Below, piece by piece: positions 58,309-64,000 of a stretch of DNA of 64,000 nt. Origin of the DNA: Pseudonocardia autotrophica. Its GTDB lineage: Bacteria; Actinomycetota; Actinomycetes; Mycobacteriales; Pseudonocardiaceae. A program made the position numbers and the translations under genes. The stretch's first letter is position 1, and each line of letters begins with the position of its first letter. The notes under the pieces are model-generated. The model was not told where the DNA came from. It saw only the letters and a list, made by a program, of their open reading frames with translations, and ran no database searches. The DNA lies in assembly GCF_003945385.1 (NCBI RefSeq), contig NZ_AP018920.1:4154001-4218000 (forward strand). The letters run 5' to 3'.

Positions 58309-59586
58309 TCACTGCCTGCGCCGCTTGTGCCTGTGCCGTTTCTGTGCCGTTGCACGGTCAGGGTTCTGCGGAATGTGCGGATTCTGCGGTCGCAGGATGG
58401 ACCTCCCACCCAGGGCGCGGATGCCGTCCATGAGCGGGTCGAGCTGCTCGGCCGGGATGAACCGTGGGACGCGCTCGATCCCGCGAGGAACGTCGGAGCT
58501 GGTCAGCGGGGGTTTAGTGGGCATGTGGGGCCACTCGTTGATCGCGGCGTGGCGGAAGAACCGGGCGACGTGGCCGATGACGTGATCGCGATAGACCGCC
58601 GAGAGCGGCTGGTCGGGGTGCTTCCACTTGCGCTGGTGGGGCAGCCAGGCCAGGAACTCCAGCAGGGCGGGCCGGTCGAGCCCGGCCAGGGTGGTCTGCT
58701 CGGGTCGGGTCTCGGCGTGCCAGGCCGCCAGCCGCAGCAGACCCGAGCGGGCCTGGGCGACGGTGCCGGGCGCGCGTCGGACGGCGAGCTCGCGCAGGTA
58801 GCGGCCCATCGCCTCCTCGACCGCGGGGACCGAGCTGAGCGCGGCCGTCGGGCGGGGTTGCTTGCGCAGCGGCAGGGCCTCGATGAACCCGGCGTGGAAC
58901 ACCGCGACGCCGGTCTGGGTGACGCTGCTGTGCCAGGCCATCGGGAACCCGGACCGCATCCGGATCTTCAGGTCGAGCTGCTCGATCTCGGGCAGCGAGG
59001 CAACGGTGCGGATGGCCGTGCGCAGCTCGTCGATCTCGGCGAGGGACAACGTGGTGAGGTCGGGGTCGGCTCGGTGCAGGATCAGCCGCGGCAGGGCCCA
59101 GGGCAGGCTCTTGTTGACGCTGGGGGCCGACAGACCCCGTCCGAGCTCCTGCTCGCGCAGGGCTGCCATCTGCGCGCGCAGCGGCAGGCCCAGCCCGTCG
59201 GCGATGGCGAGGATCCGCAGGTTCGCGGCCCCGAACAACCACGGCCAGTCCAGCCGCAGCCGCCCGGTCAACGACAGATAGAACAGGTAGGGCCGCGCTC
59301 GGAAGCTCGCCGCCGCGCCCGCCGGGTCGACCAGCGTTCCTGCCGGGCCGGGGCGCGCGTTGATCGTGGGGCCGACGCGTTCTGCCAGCGGACGGCGGGC
59401 CCATCGCGTCATCGACGGGTAGTGCGCGACGAACTCCGCCCGGGCCTGCATCAGCATCGGTGTCCAGTTCTTCGACCCGCGCAGCCCGCCGCGCAGGAAC
59501 CGCTCGTACTCGCCGGCCGAGGCGTGCGAGGGGCCCGAGTAGCCGTCGGTGGTGCGCGGTGACCGTGAACGTCGTGGCGCGCTCAT
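58309..59586 (-). pseudogene. Tyrosine recombinase, catalytic domain truncated (Tn554 TnpB-like)
   Basis: 425 residues starting at the ATG at 59586, which overlaps the preceding recombinase stop. A long N-terminal part and a core-binding SAM-like domain are visible (AVEEAMGRYLRELAVRRAPGTVAQARSGLLRLAAWH, YRDHVIGHVARFFRHAAINEW), and the linker VPRFIPAEQLDPLMDGIRALGG follows. Then homology stops: the Arg...HxxR...Tyr catalytic domain is missing, replaced by a basic tail (PQNPHIPQNP, KRHRHKRRRQ) encoded by short repeats. Paired recombinase genes of this order occur in Tn554-type elements. It is probably inactive. Confidence 0.72.
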
Positions 59587-60730
59587 CGCGCCGTCTCCGG
59601 CTGCGGGCCCTGCTCCAGGGCGGTCCGGTAGTCGTCTCGGACCTGGTGGTCGGTGAGCCGGACGTAGACCTTGGTCGAGTCCGGGTGTGCGTGGCCGAGG
59701 CGCCGCATCAAGGTCAGCTCCCGCATCCCGAGCTCGGTCATCCGGGTGGCGTGCGTGTGGCGCAGGCTGTGTGGGGTCAGCCAGGGCTCGCGCACTCCGG
59801 CGCGGGCCGCGGCCCGCTGGAACAGCCGGACCAGGCCGTCGTAGCTCAGTGCGTGGTCTCTGCGGGCGCCTCGGCCGCCGATCAGGAACAGCAGCGGTGT
59901 CTGGGCCTCTGGTGGGCGTTCGAGCAGCACGTAGCGGTTCAGGGCCGGGAGTGCCCAGTCCTCGAGCAGGTCCACCACTCGATCTCGGCGGGACTTCTGC
60001 CGTGCGCCCTGCGGGTGATCGTCGCGGTGGCGGACGGTGACCCGTTTCGACCGTAGGAGACGTCCTCCAGATGCAAGCCCAGCACCTCACCCGGTCGCAG
60101 GCCGCCCTCATGCATGAGCTCGAGCAGCGCCCGGTCCCGCAGCTTGTCCAGCTGCCCCAGCAGCGCCAGGTAGGTCTCGTCCGGGATCGGGCGCGGCAGC
60201 GTGTCGACGGTGCGAACCCGCAGGATCCGGCGGACCGGGCGCTGATCGGCGCTGGTCAGCAGCGGTGGCCGGTGCCGGCCCAGAACGCGGGCCGAGGCCT
60301 GGTCGGCCTCGCGCAGGATCGGGTTCTCCACCAGTGTGTAGCCGCCGCAGCTGATCAGGAACTCGTAGAACGACGACACCGCGGCCAGCACCCTGTTGCA
60401 GGTGCGCGCCGACAGCCGACGCCCGTCGCCGCTGACCAGACCGAGCTGGCTGCGCTGCGCCCGCCCGGCCGAGGACTGCGCCCGCAGCCAGCCCAGGAAC
60501 TCCGTGGCCAGCATCGGGGAGAACCCGCTGACGGCTTCGCCGCGCTCGTCGAGGAACTGCAGCAGCTTCATCAGGTCGTAGGCGTAGGCCCGGACCGTGT
60601 TCGGCGAGTAGTCCCGCACCGCCAACGACGACAGGAACGCCGACACCTCCGACACCGGCACCCCGCAGTCATCGACCACCCCCACCGCCGGCTCGCCTGG
60701 CCGCTCCGGTCCGCACGTCACCACTCGCAT
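59583..60730 (-). pseudogene. Tyrosine recombinase with internal frameshift
   Basis: The N-terminal part (60730 to about 60045) has VRDYSPNTVRAYAYDLMKLLQFL and the first catalytic Arg in ELMHEGGLRPGEVLGLHLEDV. The C-terminal part, in another frame (about 60040-59583), has TPHSLRHTHATRM (HxxR) and LGHAHPDSTKVYVRL (Tyr nucleophile). Reading across the change as VSYGR then RVTVRHRDDHPQGARQKSRRDRVVDLLEDW restores the normal protein, so a single-base indel near 60042 splits the gene. A sequencing error is possible. Otherwise complete, about 380 residues. Confidence 0.8.
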
Positions 60731-61062
60731 GACCGCGAACTAGATCATGAGCCGCGGCCGTCTGACCTGCAGCTTCCTTGTCGTGGCGTAGGAGGTGTCC
60801 AGATAAGTGGTGGCCTTCAATTCGACGCCGCAACCCGGGTCGCCTACGGCGGTGACCGCTACGCACCCATGGCCGACGAGGCGACCAAGGCACAGCAGAT
60901 CGAGATCGCCGAACTCGTCCGCGCCGACCGCGGAGGTTTCGGTGCCTGGCCGAGCTGCTCTCGCAGTCTCCGGCTACCCGACTGATCCAGAGCCACACCC
61001 TGTCAACGGCGGGTTTGGAGTGACCCCGTAACGACGGACTGGGACTGACCCCCTGTCGGTGT
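60731..61062. other. Gap between recombinase and old IS21 remnant
   Basis: No supported gene. A short plus-strand frame around 60807-60985 encodes MADEATKAQQIEIAELVRADRGGFGAW, which I cannot place. At 61001 TGTCAACGG may be the outer end of the IS21 remnant: two copies of CTGACCCC/GTGACCCC (61019-61026 and 61045-61052) resemble the terminal repeats of IS21-family elements. Confidence 0.4.
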
Positions 61063-61536
61063 TCAGTCGTTGCTGGCGCGGTTGTGCTTCGCCAGTAGCT
61101 CGCGTCGGGCGCGGGTCCGATAGGAGTCCCCGGACAGGGTCAGCACCTCGGCGTGGTGGACGAGACGGTCGATCATCGCTGCAGCGACGACGTCGTCGGA
61201 GAACGTCTCGCCCCAGCGGCCGAAGGGCAAGTTGCTGGTGACCATGACGCTGCCTTGTTCATAGCGGAGGCGATGAGCTGGAAGAACAGGTTCGCCGCGT
61301 CCTGGTCGAACGGGATGTAGCCGACCTCGTCGATGATGATCAGTTTGTAGCGGCGGATCTTCTTCAGCTCTGCCTCGAGCCGTCCGCTCTGGTGCGCCGC
61401 GGACAGTCTGGTGATCCAGTTGCTGGCGGTGTCGAACAGGACCGAGTAGCCGGCGTGCGCGGCCTTGACCCCGAGCCCGATCGCGAGGTGGGTCTTCCCG
61501 ATCCCGGGCGGGCCGAGCAGGATCACGTTCTCTGCT
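61063..61536 (-). pseudogene. IS21-type istB remnant, 5'-truncated and frameshifted
   Basis: The minus strand encodes the Walker A block VILLGPPGIGKTHLAIGLGVKAA and Walker B YKLIIIDEVGYIPFDQDAANLFFQLIAS, then changes frame near 61266 and continues as RYEQGSVMVTSNLPFGRWGETFSDDVVAAAMIDRLVHHAEVLTLSGDSYR to the stop. The 80 or so residues before Walker A are missing where the next IS element's end lies (about 61537). It is the AAA+ helper ATPase of a dead IS21-family element. Confidence 0.85.
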
Positions 61537-61544
61537 GGCGCTCA

Positions 61545-61606
61545 GCGAAAATGACCAGTTCTGATCGGTGGAAGTGACCACCCTGGCGCGGCCAGAGTAG
61601 TGGTCA
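61545..61606. repeat. Terminal repeats of the IS21-like element
   Basis: AAATGACCA (61548-61556... ending 61557) and AAGTGACCA (61572-61580) are direct repeats, and TGGTCA at 61601-61606 is the same core inverted. Multiple short repeats at the ends are typical of IS21-family elements, where IstA binds. The repeats separate the broken istB from the intact element's genes. The exact outer boundary cannot be fixed without the other end. Confidence 0.5.
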
Positions 61607-61999
61607 GGTCGGGGTCATGTGGGTCACCTCCGGGGTGCGGATGTGGGCGGCGCCGGCGGGGACGACGACGGTGATGACGGCCAGCTCGGTGCGGCAGTGC
61701 GGGCAGCGTTGGACGCCGTTCGCGGCGGGAACGGCGTGCCCGGGTGGGACGGCGTTCGGGACGGCGTCGGGAACGGCGTGGTCGCCGTTCGGGCTGGTGA
61801 GGGCATCGCGCGTGACGGCGTTCGCGGTGTTGAACGAGCCGGGAACGGCGTCCGGGACGACGTCCGGGGCGGTGTGCGGGTGGTCGCGGTGATGCGCGGC
61901 TCGACAGCGCGAGGAGCAGAACCGGCGGTTGGGGTTGCGTCGGGTCACGGTGACCTGCCGGCCGCAGGCCGGGCAGGGGTGCTCGCCCAGGATGGTCAT
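61604..61999 (-). CDS. Small zinc-finger protein encoded in the IS21-like element
   Basis: 131 residues. A zinc ribbon CPACGRQVTVTRRNPNRRFCSSRCRAAHHR lies at 9-38 and a second CPHC knuckle near residue 98, separated by a Pro/Ala/Asp/Val-rich linker of short repeats. The last residues are encoded within the element's end. Its ATG overlaps the istB stop (ATGA), so it belongs to the element's operon as a third gene. DNA binding or regulation of transposition is likely; the function is unknown. Confidence 0.7.
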   Translation of the reverse strand: MTILGEHPCPACGRQVTVTRRNPNRRFCSSRCRAAHHRDHPHTAPDVVPDAVPGSFNTANAVTRDALTSPNGDHAVPDAVPNAVPPGHAVPAANGVQRCPHCRTELAVITVVVPAGAAHIRTPEVTHMTPT

Positions 62000-62859
62000 G
62001 ATCGGCCCTGCCCGGTCGGGTCGTGCTCGCCGAGCGCCAGCCGGAGTTGGTTACTGCGTTGCTGGTGGGCCCGCATCCGGTAGGAGGGCCCGTCGATGGC
62101 GACGACGATGCCCCGGTGCAGCAGCCGGTCGAGCAGCGCGGCGGCCAGCATCGGGTCGGCCAGCCGGTCACCCCAGCTGGCCACTCCGGCGTGGCTGGTC
62201 ACGATCGTCGACGACTTCAGATAGCGGCGGTTGATCACCTCGAACAGGGCGGCGTTCGCGTCCGGGTCCGGCGCGGTGCGGGAGTAGGCGAACTCGTCGA
62301 TCACCAGCAGCCGGGGGCCGCAGTAGAACCGCATCGCGGTGGCCCAGCGTCCTTCCAAGGCGGCCTTGCGGCAGCGTTTGGCCAGTTCGGCGGCGGTGGT
62401 GAAGTAGACCCGGTGCCCGGCATCGACCGCGGCCCGGGCGAGTGCGACCGCGAGCATCGTCTTGCCGGTGCCGGGTGGACCGACGAACAGGACGTTGCCG
62501 GCGTCGTCGAGGAAGCGCAGCGCCGCGAGCTCACGCACGAGTTTCTCGTCGACCCCGGGTTGGGCGGCGAAGTCGAACTCGTCCAGGGTCCAGGAGTGCG
62601 GCAGGCAGGCGAACCGCAACCTGCCGGCCAACCGACGGGCCTCGGCGTGGGAGACCTCGAGCCCGAGCAGCCGTTCCATCACCGCGGTGGGCGAGAGCTG
62701 CTCGGCGCGGGCGGCGTCGAGCACCCCGGTCAACGCCTCGGCGGCCGTGCCCAGCTTGAGGACCTCCAGGTGAGCGCGCAGCCGCTGATAGGTCGCCGCC
62801 TCGCTCGAGCCGTCGGGTTCAGCCTGGTTGACCGCATGGTCGGGCCGGTGGGTGTTCAT
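61996..62859 (-). CDS. istB: IstB-like ATPase of IS21-family element
   Basis: 287 residues. The IstB N-terminal region (YQRLRAHLEVLKLGTAAEALTGVLDAA, LEVSHAEARRLAGRLRFACLPHSWTLDEFDFAAQPGVDEKLVREL) is followed by Walker A FVGPPGTGKTMLAVALARAA, Walker B RLLVIDEFAYS, and sensor SSTIVTSHAGVASWGDRLADPMLAAALLDRLLHRG. It is the AAA+ target-selection partner of IstA. The gene is coupled to istA upstream and to the zinc-finger gene downstream by 4-bp overlaps and appears intact. Confidence 0.92.
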   Translation of the reverse strand: MNTHRPDHAVNQAEPDGSSEAATYQRLRAHLEVLKLGTAAEALTGVLDAARAEQLSPTAVMERLLGLEVSHAEARRLAGRLRFACLPHSWTLDEFDFAAQPGVDEKLVRELAALRFLDDAGNVLFVGPPGTGKTMLAVALARAAVDAGHRVYFTTAAELAKRCRKAALEGRWATAMRFYCGPRLLVIDEFAYSRTAPDPDANAALFEVINRRYLKSSTIVTSHAGVASWGDRLADPMLAAALLDRLLHRGIVVAIDGPSYRMRAHQQRSNQLRLALGEHDPTGQGRS

Positions 62860-64000
62860 GAGCTCTCCCGCCCATCCTGTCCGCTGGTCTCGCCGGTGTG
62901 GGCGCGTCCGCGCAGCGGGCGGGTGCCGGAGGCGTAGGCGTCGAAGTCGATGACGACCTGCTCGCCGCTGGCCGGGCCGGCCTGGGCGTGGCGGATCCGA
63001 TCCGCTTCGGCCAGGGCGTCGGCGGTGGGTGGGCGGCGGTGCTTGCGCGGGCAGGGCGCGCGGTCGGTGAACTCGGCGAGCACCACCCGGGTCATGGCGT
63101 CGACGTGTTCGTCGAGGCGCACCAGTGCGCCGGCTCCGTCCGGGGACCGCAGGTGATGCGCCAGCGCGACACCGCGTGCGGTGGCGATGTCCAGTGCCGG
63201 GGTGCCGAGTTGGTGGCGAACGGTCACGATCTCGCCGGTGTGCCCGGGTGGGATCGAGTAGCGGTTGCCGCGGAACGCGACCAGGGCCTGCTCGGACACG
63301 GTGCGCTCGACGCTCAGCACCGCCGGCAGCGGCGCCGGTGCCGCCCGCAACGGCTCGGCCTCGGCCAGCGCGCCCACGGTCGTCTTGCCCCCGTCGGCGT
63401 CGGCGCGGCGGCGTCCGTCGAGGCGGGCGCAGATCCGGTCCAGCCCGGCCTGGGCCCCCGCGAGGGTGGTGTCGTCGGCCAGGGTGCGCCACCAGCGTTG
63501 GGCGATCACGTGCGCGCTCTTCTCCACCGCGCCCTTGCGCCAGGCGTGCCGCGGCGGGCAGATGTCGATCCCGACCCGGTAGTGCACCGCCACCGGTCCG
63601 AAGCTGACCGTGAGCCGGCCCGAGCCGGGATGACACACCGTGGACATCCGGTCGAACCGCCACCGCCGCGTCACCCCGCCGAGACGGCCGACGACCTGGT
63701 CGAGGCCTTCGATCAGGTGCGGCTGATCGAGCGACTCGGTGATCCAGCCCCGCCACCGGCTCGAGTGCGCCAGCACCCCGAGCAGCACGAACGCGCTGCC
63801 GGCGAACCCCCAGTGCGCGGGCGGGTCGGTCAGCTCCAGGTAGTCCCACTGGGTCTCGGCGCCCGGCGGATGGGCGATCACCGCCCGCTGGCTGGTCTTG
63901 CCCGACCGACACGGCTCGCAGGCCGGGCGCAGCTCCCGGGCGCGCAGCGCGCGCGTGAACGAGGGATACGAGCCCGCATAGCCCAGCGCGGTGACCTCGT
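62856..64000 (-). CDS. istA: IstA-like DDE transposase of IS21-family element (5' end outside window)
   Basis: The minus-strand frame is open from the window edge to the stop at 62856. It begins in VTALGYAGSYPSFTRALRARELRPACEPC and continues through the DDE region: AETQWDYLELTDPP, the HPGSGRLTVSFGPVAVHYRVGIDICPPRHAWRKGAVEKSAHVIAQRWWRTL block with the catalytic Glu, and the C-terminal beta-barrel ERTVSEQALVAFRGNRYSIPPGHTG. IstA cuts and joins the element ends. At least 381 codons are present; the N-terminal helix-turn-helix lies beyond the window. istB overlaps its stop. Confidence 0.9.
   Translation of the reverse strand, partial: EVTALGYAGSYPSFTRALRARELRPACEPCRSGKTSQRAVIAHPPGAETQWDYLELTDPPAHWGFAGSAFVLLGVLAHSSRWRGWITESLDQPHLIEGLDQVVGRLGGVTRRWRFDRMSTVCHPGSGRLTVSFGPVAVHYRVGIDICPPRHAWRKGAVEKSAHVIAQRWWRTLADDTTLAGAQAGLDRICARLDGRRRADADGGKTTVGALAEAEPLRAAPAPLPAVLSVERTVSEQALVAFRGNRYSIPPGHTGEIVTVRHQLGTPALDIATARGVALAHHLRSPDGAGALVRLDEHVDAMTRVVLAEFTDRAPCPRKHRRPPTADALAEADRIRHAQAGPASGEQVVIDFDAYASGTRPLRGRAHTGETSGQDGRESS

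Noticed and set aside
58262..58390. A CRISPR array.
   Set aside because: The repeat units are only 9-11 bp with no regular spacers, and no cas genes are in the window.
60020..60060. Programmed frameshifting in the recombinase gene.
   Set aside because: No canonical slippery heptamer is seen at the frame change, and the partner gene is also broken, so a mutation or sequencing error is the simpler reading.

Overview
The DNA is very GC-rich, starts often at GTG, packs genes with 4-bp ATGA/GTGA overlaps, and encodes a mycofactocin-type SDR, a likely F420-dependent luciferase-like enzyme and many acyl-CoA enzymes. This points to an actinomycete; Pseudonocardiaceae is my best guess, from general look only. 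No rRNA, tRNA or CRISPR array was seen.

Region A (1-11.5 kb) is a small catabolic island: the 5' part of a nitroreductase, SDRs, a zinc alcohol dehydrogenase, two paralogous MHS-type transporters, an FAD enzyme of the fumarate-reductase type, a crotonase, a CaiB-type CoA-transferase, an amidohydrolase and a GntR/FCD regulator. Three of its promoters share a TAGCGT -10 box next to a palindrome containing TCAG. Region B (11.5-15.7 kb) holds a DUF35/thiolase pair and SDRs around a rearrangement scar, where a truncated thiolase, an enoyl-CoA hydratase fragment and a decapitated SDR abut.

Region C (15.7-58.0 kb) is a large catabolic gene cluster. It encodes a P450, a PDR-type reductase, ADH and ALDH, five acyl-CoA synthetases, four acyl-CoA dehydrogenases, seven crotonases including BadI-, BadK- and MenB-like members, a BadH-like SDR, MaoC proteins, thiolase, an HMG-CoA-lyase-like enzyme and a CoA-transferase. 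BadH/BadI/AliA-like proteins together suggest aerobic opening of an alicyclic (cyclohexane-carboxyl-CoA-like) ring after oxidation of a methyl group to a carboxylate, as for terpenoid-type substrates; the substrate itself is inference.

Three kinds of phosphoryl-transfer protein sit in the same cluster: a PPDK-like protein without its PEP/pyruvate domain, a separate phosphohistidine-domain protein recalling phenylphosphate synthase subunit A, and two APH-fold kinases, each translationally coupled to a CrtC/AttH-like protein. A Cys-based phosphatase is encoded in the operon of the phosphohistidine protein. I propose that alcohol intermediates are activated by phosphorylation, perhaps followed by phosphate elimination. 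A 9-bp operator of the GGTCAGACC type (GT-N3-AC, typical of FadR-type GntR proteins) lies at eight promoter regions of region C, including that of the cluster's own GntR gene, so the whole cluster looks like one regulon.

Region D (58.0-64 kb) is mobile-element debris: a truncated and a frameshifted tyrosine recombinase, a broken IS21-type istB, and an apparently intact IS21-like element (istA running off the window, istB, and a small zinc-finger gene) whose end truncates the older istB.
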